From NCBI GenBank assembly GCA_038206985.1, contig JBBRAH010000017.1, positions 1 to 64,000 of the forward strand: a stretch of 64,000 bases of DNA. The letters are read 5' to 3'. Under the pieces are notes generated by a model. That model was given only the letters and a program-made list of their open reading frames with translations. It was not told where the DNA came from and did no database searches. Shown piece after piece: positions 25,780 to 34,993 of this stretch. A program made the translations under genes and the position numbers. The stretch's first letter is position 1; each line of letters opens with the position of its first letter. The DNA comes from CAXMST01 sp038206985. GTDB taxonomy: Bacteria > Actinomycetota > Thermoleophilia > Solirubrobacterales > 70-9.

Positions 25780-25855
25780 GTCAACTCCGCCTGCCACTGC
25801 GGCCACAAGCTACCCGATCGGATGCCCGCCGACGACGGGCCATAATGGGGTTGCC

Positions 25856-26797
25856 TTGACCGAGCCGAGCGTGAGCGTAATCGTGCCCGCCTTCGAGGCG
25901 GCTGAGACGATCGGTGCGACCCTCGAAGCCCTCGCGGCCCAGGACCTCGAGCTCGAGTTCGAGGTGCTGGTCGTCGATGACGGCTCCACGGACGCGACCG
26001 CAGAGATAGCCGCCGCCGCACCCGGCGTCAAAGTGATCAAACAGGCCAACCTCGGGCCAGGGCCGGCTCGCAACCGCGGCGCCGCGGAAGCCGTCGCGCC
26101 GGTTCTCGCGTTCACCGACGCCGACTGTCTCCCGCGCGCAGATTGGCTGCGCGCGGGGCTCGCCGGGCTCGCCGACCTGGACCTTCTGCAGGGCGCGGTC
26201 GAGCCCGACCCCTCGAAACCGCGCGGGCCCCTCGACCGCAGCCTCTGGGTGCTCGGGGAATCCGGGCTCTACGAGAGCGCCAACCTGTTCGCGCGGCGAG
26301 ACTGCTTCGAACGCCTCGGTGGCTTCGAGGACTGGCTCGGGGCGAGGATTGGCAAGCCCCTGGCAGAGGACGTCTGGCTCGGCTGGCGGGCACGCCGGGC
26401 CGGAGCCCGGGTCGGCTTCTCCTCGCGGACCCGGGTCGAGCACGCGGTCTTCCGGCGCTCGCTCGCCGAGTTCGCAGGCGAGCGCCGCCGCCTCCTCTAC
26501 TTCCCGGCGATCGTGGCGAAGGTCCCGGAGCTACGCCGGCAACTCCTCTTCGGGCGTCTTTTCCTGAACGGTCGCAGCGCCCTGTTCGACCTGGGTGTGG
26601 TGGGTCTGATCGGGGGCCTCGCCCTGACGCCGGCAGCCGCTGTTTTCGCCGTTCCCTACGCCGTTCGCTGCGTCCGAGACGCCGCGGTCTGGCGCCGGCG
26701 GGCTCCGCTGGCGCTCGCGGCCGGGGTAGTCGCGGACATCGTCGGCTTCGGCGCGCTGGTGGCGGGCAGCCTGCGATTCCGGGCGCCGGTTCTGTAG
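25856..26797 (+). CDS. Glycosyltransferase family 2 (GT-A)
   Basis: 313 residues from the TTG at 25856-25858, just before SVSVIVPAFEAAETIGATL. Nucleotide-binding VLVVDDGSTDATAE and metal-binding FTDADCLPRADWLRAG are clear, with ANLFARRDCFERLGGFEDW and AEDVWLGWRARRAGARV downstream. The C-terminus has two hydrophobic helices. CATAAT at 25841-25846 is a possible -10 close to the start. The longer open frame upstream overlaps the divergent methyltransferase gene start and adds nothing recognisable. Confidence 0.87.
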   Translation: MTEPSVSVIVPAFEAAETIGATLEALAAQDLELEFEVLVVDDGSTDATAEIAAAAPGVKVIKQANLGPGPARNRGAAEAVAPVLAFTDADCLPRADWLRAGLAGLADLDLLQGAVEPDPSKPRGPLDRSLWVLGESGLYESANLFARRDCFERLGGFEDWLGARIGKPLAEDVWLGWRARRAGARVGFSSRTRVEHAVFRRSLAEFAGERRRLLYFPAIVAKVPELRRQLLFGRLFLNGRSALFDLGVVGLIGGLALTPAAAVFAVPYAVRCVRDAAVWRRRAPLALAAGVVADIVGFGALVAGSLRFRAPVL

Positions 26798-26810
26798 AGC
26801 TCTTCTGGCC

Positions 26811-27605
26811 CTAACCCGCTGTCTCGAAAGCGGAGACGGCGGGCATGCCGTCGGGAAGCCGCCCCCAGGCGGCGCTGAGCTCATCGTTGGGACTGAGATC
26901 GAGGCACCAGGTGTCGAGCACCTCGCGTCGGACGTCGTAGCCGAGCTGCGTGAACCGGCCCCGGGCCGCGTCCTGATCGGCCGCGCTCAGGTGGTAATGC
27001 TCGAAGACCACAAGGCGGGGTCGGTGACGCTCGAGGTCAATCGACTGCAACAGCTCCCAGTCGTAGCCCTCGACATCGATGAGGAGCAGGTCGACCCCGG
27101 GATCGCCCTGCCGCCCCAGGAGCGTCTCGAACCTGATCGCGGGCACGGTGATCTCGATGATCCGCTCCTCGATATCGGGGATGGCATCGACGTGACCGGC
27201 AACCACCTCGCGTGAGAAGGAGCCCAGCGCGTCGTAGTAGTCCGGCAACGTCTCTTGTTCGGCGGCGCTTGCCTCGGCGAGATGGAAGAAGGGCAGCGCA
27301 CCCTCGCTGTCGGCGATCGCTACCTGCTCGAGCGCGACGCGGTCGAGCTCCCCGTAGTTGGCGCGCAAGCGCTCGAACACGAACGGCACCGGCTCGACCA
27401 TCACTCCCCGCCAGGGGTGACCCCGGATCAGGTGTTTGAGGTGGTCGTGCTTGCTGCCGTCATTGGAGCCGATCTCCACGAAGAACGCCTGCGGATAGGC
27501 GGCGGCGAAGGCCGCCAGCGCCTTTGGTCCCATCAAACGCCGCTGATAGCGACCTGCCCGGAGACGGCGCCGCCGTGCCGCGATGCGTTCTGCGAGGGAC
27601 CCCAT
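26811..27605 (-). CDS. FkbM-family methyltransferase
   Basis: 264 residues from ATG 27603-27605. FkbM hallmarks: FFVEIGSNDGSKHDHLKH (motif I with conserved NDG), GVMVEPVPFVFERLRANY, and VDLLLIDVEGYDWELLQSID. FkbM enzymes O-methylate hydroxyls of sugars or polyketides. It follows the hydrolase-like gene by 4 nt on the minus strand, so the two are co-transcribed. Convergent with the GT2 gene (13-nt gap). Confidence 0.88.
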   Translation of the reverse strand: MGSLAERIAARRRRLRAGRYQRRLMGPKALAAFAAAYPQAFFVEIGSNDGSKHDHLKHLIRGHPWRGVMVEPVPFVFERLRANYGELDRVALEQVAIADSEGALPFFHLAEASAAEQETLPDYYDALGSFSREVVAGHVDAIPDIEERIIEITVPAIRFETLLGRQGDPGVDLLLIDVEGYDWELLQSIDLERHRPRLVVFEHYHLSAADQDAARGRFTQLGYDVRREVLDTWCLDLSPNDELSAAWGRLPDGMPAVSAFETAG

Positions 27606-27609
27606 CAGC

Positions 27610-29037
27610 TCAGCGACGCTTGAGGATCTGGAAGCGGCGTCCGAGCAACGCCGGCGCAGCGTGGTCGGGCGTGAAGCTGACCCGCGCCCGCACGGCAAGC
27701 TTGCTGATCCGACCCCTGTCGATCGCCAGCTTGCGCCTGCCCTTCCGAGTCAAGCGCACCTGCAGAGGTAATTTGCCGGCGGCCGTGGGGTGGCTCACCA
27801 CACGCTGCAGGAACCGATTGCGCCTCAGCTTGACGAGGCCCGGACCCGGGACCGAGATCTTCAGCCGGGCGCTCCCCTGGCGCTTACTGCGCTTCAGCTT
27901 GAGGATCGAGAAGTCCCGGCGGACCTTGCAGCCGAGCTTCGCCAGTGGCCCGACGACCCGGGCGACGAGCTGGCAGTAGGCGGGCTTGGCCGCAAAGGTG
28001 GGTGCCGCCTCGAGCATCCCCCAGCCCCGTTGGGACACGGTCTCGTGAGCGGGGTGGTCGAACAGGGCGTGAATCATCACCGCCCGGATGTCCGGCATCG
28101 CCCGGGTCCGGTCGAGCAGGGTCGCGATGCCCTGGCGCTGCTTCTCCTCCGAGAGGCCCCCGGCGCCGGTGGTTGTGATCCCGGCCTCGGTGATCCAGAT
28201 CCGCCGACCGGGATCATTGCGTCGGATCGCGGCCCGGACGACGTCCAGGTGATGACCCGCCGCGCCCTTCAATGCCCGCACGTCCTGGGGGCTGGAGAAG
28301 GCGCGGACCGCGAGTCCATCCGCCTTTTGCATCACTCCCGCGGGCAGCGCCGCGTAGAACTGGTCGAGGAAGGCCGCCGGATCCATGTCGAAGAAATCAT
28401 CGGGGATCGCCTCGATGCCACCGATCAGAACGGGCAGAGCCGGACGGGTACTGTGGATCGCGTTCGCGGCTGCTGCGAAGACGCGGGCGTAGCGCTCGGG
28501 ATCGGCCCCCACGATCGTGTTCCAGTGCCCGTTGTTGTTCTCGCCGTGCCAGACCTCGATTGCGACCGCCTCCCGGTAGCGCTGCGCAACCCGTGAGGCG
28601 AAATTTGCCCAGGCAGGCAGGCGGGCATCGGTCGGCGGGCAGGCCCGACCGGCGCAGCCGAGGTCGGTAGCCCAGTCGGGGGCGGCCTCGATCACGATCA
28701 ACGGTCGCAGGCCCTGCCGACCCATCACCTCAACTGCCCGGTCGTAGCGCTCCCAGTTCCAGGTCCCCTGCTGCGGCTCCACCTCCTTCCAAGCGAGCAC
28801 GAAACGCTGGACCTCGGCCCCGGTCGCTGCCGCCTGCTTGGCGATCCTCTGCTCAGGTATGTGGGCACCCCCGTGAAACTCGAACGCGTTCTCGTTGAAG
28901 CCCAGCAGTTGCCGGGACTCAGCGCGCGCGGGAGCCGGCTGCAGCACGAGGGCGATCAGGAAGGCGGCGGCGAGCAGACTTGCGGCCAGCGTGGGTACCG
29001 CCCGCCAAAGCCGCCCGGATGCGGTGGACGCCATCAT
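27610..29037 (-). CDS. Secreted hydrolase-like barrel with altered acid/base motif and basic C-terminal domain
   Basis: 475 residues from ATG 29035-29037. A signal peptide ends near APARA. The barrel begins LLGFNENAFEFHGG and has VQRFVLAWKEVEPQQGTW. Where homologs have EVWNEPN this protein has IEVWHGENNN, so the expected Asn-Glu is His-Gly and a Glu is shifted one place. The nucleophile candidate is kept in RIWITEAGI. Residues ~340-475 form a very basic beta-rich domain (KLKRSKRQGSARLKISVPGPG) seen in secreted proteins of related bacteria. It may be a carbohydrate-binding pseudo-enzyme or an enzyme with a displaced acid. Confidence 0.78.
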   Translation of the reverse strand: MMASTASGRLWRAVPTLAASLLAAAFLIALVLQPAPARAESRQLLGFNENAFEFHGGAHIPEQRIAKQAAATGAEVQRFVLAWKEVEPQQGTWNWERYDRAVEVMGRQGLRPLIVIEAAPDWATDLGCAGRACPPTDARLPAWANFASRVAQRYREAVAIEVWHGENNNGHWNTIVGADPERYARVFAAAANAIHSTRPALPVLIGGIEAIPDDFFDMDPAAFLDQFYAALPAGVMQKADGLAVRAFSSPQDVRALKGAAGHHLDVVRAAIRRNDPGRRIWITEAGITTTGAGGLSEEKQRQGIATLLDRTRAMPDIRAVMIHALFDHPAHETVSQRGWGMLEAAPTFAAKPAYCQLVARVVGPLAKLGCKVRRDFSILKLKRSKRQGSARLKISVPGPGLVKLRRNRFLQRVVSHPTAAGKLPLQVRLTRKGRRKLAIDRGRISKLAVRARVSFTPDHAAPALLGRRFQILKRR

Positions 29038-29132
29038 CGGGGCATTGTAGGTAGGCCAGGACCCGCCGCGCAACAGCCAACCCGGGCCGAGCCGGGCACC
29101 GCTGAACCCCGGGGATCACCCGTTCACTCATC

Positions 29133-29138
29133 TAGGCT
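29133..29138 (+). promoter_or_regulatory. Leaderless-type -10 box TAGGCT before GT2 gene
   Basis: TAGGCT is followed by 7 nt and the ATG at 29146. The octamer TCTAGGCT and spacing match those before the methyltransferase at 14688. Confidence 0.55.
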
Positions 29139-29145
29139 TGGACTG

Positions 29146-30135
29146 ATGAACGCGGTCGAGCCGACGATCTCCGTGGTTGTCGCGACCTTCAATCGCGCGG
29201 CCCGCCTCGAGCGCGCGATCGAGGCGCTCAGAGCTCAGCAGGATCCGGGCGTCCCCTTCGAACTGGTCGTCGTCGATGACTGCTCCAGCGATGGAACCGC
29301 GGCACTCCTGGCGGCTGAGCGGGACCGCGACGGCATCCCCGTCCGGACGCTTCGCACCCACTCCAACAGCGGTCCCGCGGCGGCGCGGGAGGCGGGCCGC
29401 CGAGCCGCGCGCGGCCGGGTAATTGCTTTCACCGACGATGACTGCCGCCCGAGCCCCGGCTGGCTGGCAGCCGGCTACCGGGCGCTGGGAGAGGATCCGA
29501 TGCGCATCGTCCAGGGCCGCACGCTCCCTGACCCCACCGACGCCGACCGCCGCGGGCCGTTCTCGCGCACAATCGATGTCAGCGGTCCCGATCCAGCCTT
29601 CCACACCTGCAACATCTTCTACGGCCGGGAGCTGCTCGAGCGGATCGACGGCTTCGACACCGAGTCCTTCAGCCACGGCGCCGAGGACACCGATCTCGCC
29701 TGGCGCGCGCTTGCGGCCGGGGCTCACGCGAGTTACGAGCCGGAGGCGCTCGTTCACCACGAGATCGCCGACCTCGGCCCCCTGGGCAAGCTGCGCGTGG
29801 CCCTGCGCTGGACTGACGCGATGGCGGCCTTCGTCCGCCATCCCGAACTACGGCGCAGCATGTTCCACAGCCGCCTCTTCTGGAAGCCCACCCACGCACT
29901 GCTCGCCCGTGCCCTGCTCGCGGCGATCCCCGCCGGGCCGCGCCGGGGGCTGCCGTCGGTCCTCGCCTGGGCGCTGCGACTGTGGCTCGTGTTTCCCTAC
30001 GCGCGGGCGCTCTGGGCCCGCGGCCGGCTGGAGGGAGGCGGTCCGCTGCTGGCCCCCTACTTCCTCCTGCACGACCTGCTGGAGATGTTCACCGTGCTGC
30101 GAGCCGCGATCCGCTTTCGCAGCCCGATGCTCTGA
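29146..30135 (+). CDS. Glycosyltransferase family 2 (GT-A)
   Basis: 329 residues. The start fits TISVVVATFNRAARLERAI after a 5-residue lead. Donor site VVVDDCSSDGTAALL; metal site FTDDDCRPSPGWLAAG; acceptor-side TCNIFYGRELLERIDGFDTESF and GAEDTDLAWRALAAG. Hydrophobic C-terminal helices follow. Closely similar in layout to the GT2 at 20520, suggesting duplication. Single gene between divergent (29037) and convergent (30154) neighbours. Confidence 0.88.
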   Translation: MNAVEPTISVVVATFNRAARLERAIEALRAQQDPGVPFELVVVDDCSSDGTAALLAAERDRDGIPVRTLRTHSNSGPAAAREAGRRAARGRVIAFTDDDCRPSPGWLAAGYRALGEDPMRIVQGRTLPDPTDADRRGPFSRTIDVSGPDPAFHTCNIFYGRELLERIDGFDTESFSHGAEDTDLAWRALAAGAHASYEPEALVHHEIADLGPLGKLRVALRWTDAMAAFVRHPELRRSMFHSRLFWKPTHALLARALLAAIPAGPRRGLPSVLAWALRLWLVFPYARALWARGRLEGGGPLLAPYFLLHDLLEMFTVLRAAIRFRSPML

Positions 30136-30153
30136 GAGCCGGCCCAGCCGCTG

Positions 30154-32250
30154 TCACGAAGACGTGCCGCGTTCGAGCAGCAGCGCCAGGCGCTCCGCCT
30201 GACGTGCGGTCGAGAGCTCCTCGCTCACGTAGGCGCGACCGGCGACCCCGAGACGCTGCCGCTCGACCGCCGGCATTCGCAGCAGCTCGCCGAGCGCGCC
30301 GGCGAGGGCCGTGGCGTCTCCGGGCGGCACGAGGCGGCCCCACTGCGGACGAATCATCTCGGGCAGGCCAACCAGATCGCTGGCCACGACGGGCACTTGC
30401 ATCGCGAGTGCCTCCTTGGCGACCACGGGCATCGAGTCACGGTCACCGTCAGGGGCGATCACAGCCGGGACGGCCATCACGGCGCTGCTCGCGAGCAGCT
30501 CGCGCACGGGCTCGGCCCCCCAGGCCTCGACGATCTGCACGACTCCCTCGAGGTCGCGGGCGGCGATCTCGGACCGCAGTTCGGCCTCGAGCGGGCCCGC
30601 GCCGACGATCAGCACCCGCTCTACGATGCCCTCGCGACGAAGCTGCTCAGCCGCGGCGAGGAGGTGAGTGAATCCCTTCTTCGGCACGAGCCTGCCGACG
30701 GCGATCACGGTCCCGTCCGCACTCGCCCCCGGGATGTCTGCACTCGGCTTGAACCTCTCCGGATCGACGCCCATCGGAACGACCGCGATACGAGCCGCGT
30801 GTTCAGGGGTCACGAGACGGGCGAGGTCGCGGCTCATCGACTCGCAGGCCGCGGCCGCGAAGCTCGCCCGGGTCAGCTTCACCTCGAGGTTGGCGGGGCG
30901 CTGGTAGACGTCGTAGCCGTGCAGTGCAACGCTGAACGGGCGCCCGCTGAGCGCCGCCAGCCGCAGCGCATGCTGGGAGGCCAGAGCGCCGAAGTGGGCG
31001 TGGATATGCGCGTCACCGGATCGGACGAGCCTGCGCGCGGCCGGGGCCAACGCGGCCAGCGCCCAGCTCGGCTCGGTCCCTTCGAGCGCGGCACAGGTGC
31101 GACGATCGGCGAGGCAGCGCAGCGGATGCCGGACCAGCAGCCAGAGCAGCGAGCGCAGCTTCTCCAGTGGGGGATCGTCCTCGAGGTAGGTCAGGGGCAG
31201 GGTTCGGGCCAGCCTGCGCTCGGAGCGGGCCGCCCGCGCCGAGGCCTCGAAACGCACACTCCAACCACGCCGCGCCAGCGCCGCCGCCTCGCTGTAGATG
31301 AATGTCTCCGAACGGGCCGGGGCGGCGTCCGTCATGTAGAGGACCCGGCGCTCGCTCCCAGCGTCGGGGGTGGCATCCCGCGGCCTGGCCGCGGCCCTGT
31401 TGTCACCCAGGTACCAGCCACGGGCGTCAGCCCAGTGCCAGGCACCGTCGAGGAGCTTGAATGCGGCTTGCTCACCCCGTCCGCGCAATGACCAGACCAC
31501 CGCGCCACCGAACGAGCGGATCAGCGGGCGCAAGAGCCGGGGGCGTTCGTAGGCACCTGGGTAGCGACGATTGACCCAGAGGCGTCCAGCGGCGTGGCGA
31601 GCCGTCTTGTGCAGCATCGGGCGCAGGCGCTCCGGGTGCAGGTGGCGGACCCGGGCCTCGGGGCGGTGCTCGAAGCCCCACCCCGCCTCCTGCACCCGCC
31701 AGCAGAACTCGACGTCCTCGCCCGAGCGCACACCCTCGTGGAAGCCTCCGAGGGACTCCCATGCCTCGCGCAGCACCAGGAGATTTGCAGTGACGCCCGC
31801 CGGCAAGGGCTCGCGCTCCACGTGCCAGCGCTCATCGATGTGACCACGAGCGCGGGCGTAGCGGGCGACGAGCGAGGTCTGCTCCCGTGCTGCGTCGACA
31901 CCTCCGGCGACGATCCCGCATTCGGAGCCGGGCTGCTCGGCGAAGTAGCGCCCGATCAGATCGGCCGGTGGTTCGCAGTCTGCGTCGATGAACAGTAGCC
32001 AGGCAGCGGTCGCCGCTTCGGCGCCCACGTTGCGGGCGTAGTAGGAGGACCGCTCAGAGCTCGCCGGGATGATCCGGATCGCGCCCTCGACGCCCGGTGC
32101 CGGGATCGCGCGATTATCGACGAGGAACGACTCATCACCCTCTCCCAACTCGATCCGGGCGAGTCGGGCAAGTGCACCCTCCCGCTCCGATGCTGAGCCG
32201 CCGAAGGGCAGCACCACGGCGACGGGCGGCCTGGGGCTCCCGCCGCTCAC
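30154..32250 (-). CDS. Bifunctional GT2-GT4 fusion glycosyltransferase
   Basis: A 698-residue protein with two transferase modules. Residues ~8-250 are GT2-like: VAVVLPFGGSASEREG, LLFIDADCEPPADLIG and SGEDVEFCWRVQEAGW. Residues ~300-695 are GT4-like: LYMTDAAPARSETFIYSEA, HAHFGALASQHALRLA, VVPMGVDPERF, AVGRLVPKKGFTHLLAAAEQL and SMPVVAKEALAMQVPVVASD. It probably adds two successive sugars. The GTG start is 3 nt from the divergent GTG of the ligase-like gene at 32254. Convergent with the GT2 gene at 30135. Confidence 0.88.
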   Translation of the reverse strand: MSGGSPRPPVAVVLPFGGSASEREGALARLARIELGEGDESFLVDNRAIPAPGVEGAIRIIPASSERSSYYARNVGAEAATAAWLLFIDADCEPPADLIGRYFAEQPGSECGIVAGGVDAAREQTSLVARYARARGHIDERWHVEREPLPAGVTANLLVLREAWESLGGFHEGVRSGEDVEFCWRVQEAGWGFEHRPEARVRHLHPERLRPMLHKTARHAAGRLWVNRRYPGAYERPRLLRPLIRSFGGAVVWSLRGRGEQAAFKLLDGAWHWADARGWYLGDNRAAARPRDATPDAGSERRVLYMTDAAPARSETFIYSEAAALARRGWSVRFEASARAARSERRLARTLPLTYLEDDPPLEKLRSLLWLLVRHPLRCLADRRTCAALEGTEPSWALAALAPAARRLVRSGDAHIHAHFGALASQHALRLAALSGRPFSVALHGYDVYQRPANLEVKLTRASFAAAACESMSRDLARLVTPEHAARIAVVPMGVDPERFKPSADIPGASADGTVIAVGRLVPKKGFTHLLAAAEQLRREGIVERVLIVGAGPLEAELRSEIAARDLEGVVQIVEAWGAEPVRELLASSAVMAVPAVIAPDGDRDSMPVVAKEALAMQVPVVASDLVGLPEMIRPQWGRLVPPGDATALAGALGELLRMPAVERQRLGVAGRAYVSEELSTARQAERLALLLERGTSS

Positions 32251-32253
32251 CGG

Positions 32254-33795
32254 GTGCGCCCGGGTCGTGAATCGGTCATTACTATCGTCACCTTGCCGTC
32301 CCCCGAGCTTGCCACATTCAGGGTCGGCCCCATCTCCCGCGGGCCCGTCGAAGCAGCGCGACGCCCACTCGACGTGCTGGCGCTGGGCTTCGGGGCGCTG
32401 CTGGCAGCCGCGATCATCGCCTTCGGCTCACCGCTCATCCTGGTCCTGCCTCTGGTTCCTCTGGCGGCCATCGCCACAGCGAGGCGGCCCGAGTTCGCCA
32501 TCTTCTCGATCTTCGGGCTGCTCGGTTTCCAGGGGACGATCACAGCTCATCTCGGACTCTCCGTCAATCTGATCACGAACCTCCTGATCGCCGGCCTGTT
32601 GATTGGAGTGCTGGCCAAGTTCATGTTCGGTGGGCGGGGACGGTCGGTCTGGGTCTGGCCGGGTCTTCTACTCGCCTTCATGTACGTCGGCATCTCCCTC
32701 CTTCAGGTCGGCTTCTCCGACTCCGCGGGTGAGGCTCTCAGCTCCTTCCGAACCTCCACCTACTTCCTCACCGTCGCGCTCGTGATCGCGCTCGCGCCCT
32801 GGTCGCGCAAGACCTTCGTCGCGATGGCCCGGGCGGCAGTCCTGGTCGGTCTTGCGGTCGGCCTTTACGCGCTGTTCCGTTTCATCGTGGGCTCGAGCGG
32901 TCCCGAGCAAATCCTCGCCCAGCAGACGTGGATCGGCCTCGGCCGGCCCGCATCGATCGCCCCGTCGTTCTTCGGGAGCTTCCCCTTCGCCCCGACGATG
33001 GCCGCCTACGCCGCGGGGCTGGCGCCCTTCGCATTGATACTGCTGCTCGCCGACCGTGGTCGCTGGCGGGCCGTCTCCGGCGCCGCCCTCGTCGGCTTGA
33101 TCTTCGCGATCCTCGCGTCAGAGAATCGGACCGGTCTGGTTGCGGCGGCGTTGGGTGTGGCGGTCGTCCTGCTGCTGTTCGCGATCTCCCCGGCGTTTCC
33201 CAGCGGACGCCGGATCTCCACGACGATGGTCGCCCTCGTCGGCGTCGTGGTGCTCGGGATCTCCTTCTACTCCCTCGCGGTCACCGATCAGGCGGACCGT
33301 GACCGCTACGAGCGTCTGGTCACCGACCCGGGCAGCGACCCCGCCTACTTTCTGCGGCTCTCACGCTGGGACTTCGCCATCGACACGGCTGCCGACGAGC
33401 CCTTCGGGTACGGCCTCGGCAGCCAGGGCACGATCGCCTATGAGCGCCCCGAGGGACCGGTCGGACCACGCAACCTGGACAGCTCCTATCTGAAGATCGC
33501 GATCGAGCAGGGCTTCATCGTGCTCGGAATCTATGCGGCCGCGCTGCTGGCGATGCTGACCGGCCTCGCGAGCTTCGTTCGGCGCACACGGGACCGAGCC
33601 GTCGCCGCACTGGCGATTGCGGGAGCCGGAACGCTGGTCGCGACCGCGACCCTCTTCTACGCGGCGCTGACGATCGAGGGGCTCGATCCCATCCCGCTCT
33701 GGATGTTGGTCGGGATCGGGATCGCAATGCCCTGCACCCGGCGCTGGATCGACGAGGACGGAAGCAAACCGGCGGGAGCGCCAAGAAAGCACTGA
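32254..33795 (+). CDS. O-antigen ligase/polymerase-like membrane protein
   Basis: A 513-residue protein with roughly 11-12 hydrophobic segments. The large extracytoplasmic loop near 330-390 has the Wzy/WaaL-type layout, with FLRLSRWDFAIDTAADEPFGYGLGSQG and DSSYLKIAIEQGFIVLGIY after it. Such proteins polymerise or ligate lipid-linked glycans outside the membrane. It is followed 4 nt later by a GT4 gene. Unlike the ligase-like proteins at 39321 and 57645, it has no TPR-like tail. Confidence 0.84.
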   Translation: MRPGRESVITIVTLPSPELATFRVGPISRGPVEAARRPLDVLALGFGALLAAAIIAFGSPLILVLPLVPLAAIATARRPEFAIFSIFGLLGFQGTITAHLGLSVNLITNLLIAGLLIGVLAKFMFGGRGRSVWVWPGLLLAFMYVGISLLQVGFSDSAGEALSSFRTSTYFLTVALVIALAPWSRKTFVAMARAAVLVGLAVGLYALFRFIVGSSGPEQILAQQTWIGLGRPASIAPSFFGSFPFAPTMAAYAAGLAPFALILLLADRGRWRAVSGAALVGLIFAILASENRTGLVAAALGVAVVLLLFAISPAFPSGRRISTTMVALVGVVVLGISFYSLAVTDQADRDRYERLVTDPGSDPAYFLRLSRWDFAIDTAADEPFGYGLGSQGTIAYERPEGPVGPRNLDSSYLKIAIEQGFIVLGIYAAALLAMLTGLASFVRRTRDRAVAALAIAGAGTLVATATLFYAALTIEGLDPIPLWMLVGIGIAMPCTRRWIDEDGSKPAGAPRKH

Positions 33796-33799
33796 CGAG

Positions 33800-34993
33800 A
33801 TGAGAGTCCTCTGCGTAATCCAGGGACCCGTCTTCGGCGGCGCCCACAATCAGGCGGTGCGGTTGCGTGAGCCACTGCTCGCACACGGGATCGAGATCCT
33901 GGCGCTGCTGCCCGACGAGGCGCAGCCCGCCGCGGCACGAATGCGCGAGGAGGGTCTCGAGACGTTGACCATCCCGCTCGGACGGCTCCGGGCCAGCCCC
34001 AACCCCCGCCTGCAGGCGCGCTTTGCCCTCGGGCTCGCCCCCGACGTGCGCCGCCTCCGGGCCGTGATCAGCGACCACGACATCGATGTCGTCCAGGTTC
34101 ATGGCGCCACCAACCCGCACGGAGCTCTCGCAGCCCGCCGTGAGCCCGGCACCGGCGTGGTCTGGCAGCTCTTCGATACCCGGGCGCCGATGCCGCTGCG
34201 GCGCGCCTCGATGCCGCTCGTGACCCGGCTCGCCGACTCGATGACGACCTGGGGCGACGCCCTGGCGCAGATGCACCCCGGCGCCGAGAGCCTGGGCGAG
34301 CGCCGGCTCACCGTCTTCCCACCCCTGCCTGCCGGCCGCTTTACCCCTGATGCCACAGTCCGGGCCAGAGCCCGCGAGCGCCTTGGCATCGATGCCGATC
34401 AGGTCCTAGTGGCGACGATCGGAGTCCGCAATCCCCAGAAGGGCCACGAGCAGTTCGTTCGCGCCGCCGGCATCGTCAAGCAGCGCCACCCCGAGGCCCG
34501 CTTCCGGGTCCTCGGCGCTGACAGCCCCGCGCACGAGGCTCACATGCGCGCGGTCGAGGCGGAGGCCGTTGGCCTCGGCCTTCCCCAGCCCGAGCTGCTC
34601 GACTTCGTTGACCCCGGATCCGACATCCCGGCCCTGATCCAGGCCTTCGACATCTTCGTGATGAGCTCCGTCCCCCGCTCCGAGGGGATGCCCACCGTGA
34701 TCCTCGAGGCGATGGCCGCCGGCAAACCGGTCGTCGCCACCGACGTCGGCGCCACAAGCGAGCTCGTCGAGCAAGGCGTCAGCGGCATCATCGTCGAGCC
34801 GCTGAACCCGGCAGCCATCGCCGACCCGGTCTCGGAGCTGATCACCGATCCCAAACGCCGCGCCGCGATCGGCGCCGCCGCCAGGGAGCGAGCCGAGACG
34901 ACGTTCTCACTGGATCGGCTGGCGGAGATCCACGCCAAGGCGTACGGGATCGCGGCCGAGCGAGGCGCGGCGCGGCGCGGGCGGCGGCGTTAG
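33800..34993 (+). CDS. Glycosyltransferase family 4 (GT-B)
   Basis: 397 residues. N-terminal MRVLCVIQGPVFGGAHNQAVRL; donor domain VATIGVRNPQKGHEQFVRAA, FDIFVMSSVPRSEGMPTVILEAMAAGKPVVATDVGATSELV, the E-x7-E motif of retaining GT4 enzymes. The C-terminus is a short Arg/Ala tail. It starts 4 nt after the ligase-like gene, so the two form a small operon. A 371-nt gap with no clear gene follows. Confidence 0.9.
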   Translation: MRVLCVIQGPVFGGAHNQAVRLREPLLAHGIEILALLPDEAQPAAARMREEGLETLTIPLGRLRASPNPRLQARFALGLAPDVRRLRAVISDHDIDVVQVHGATNPHGALAARREPGTGVVWQLFDTRAPMPLRRASMPLVTRLADSMTTWGDALAQMHPGAESLGERRLTVFPPLPAGRFTPDATVRARARERLGIDADQVLVATIGVRNPQKGHEQFVRAAGIVKQRHPEARFRVLGADSPAHEAHMRAVEAEAVGLGLPQPELLDFVDPGSDIPALIQAFDIFVMSSVPRSEGMPTVILEAMAAGKPVVATDVGATSELVEQGVSGIIVEPLNPAAIADPVSELITDPKRRAAIGAAARERAETTFSLDRLAEIHAKAYGIAAERGAARRGRRR

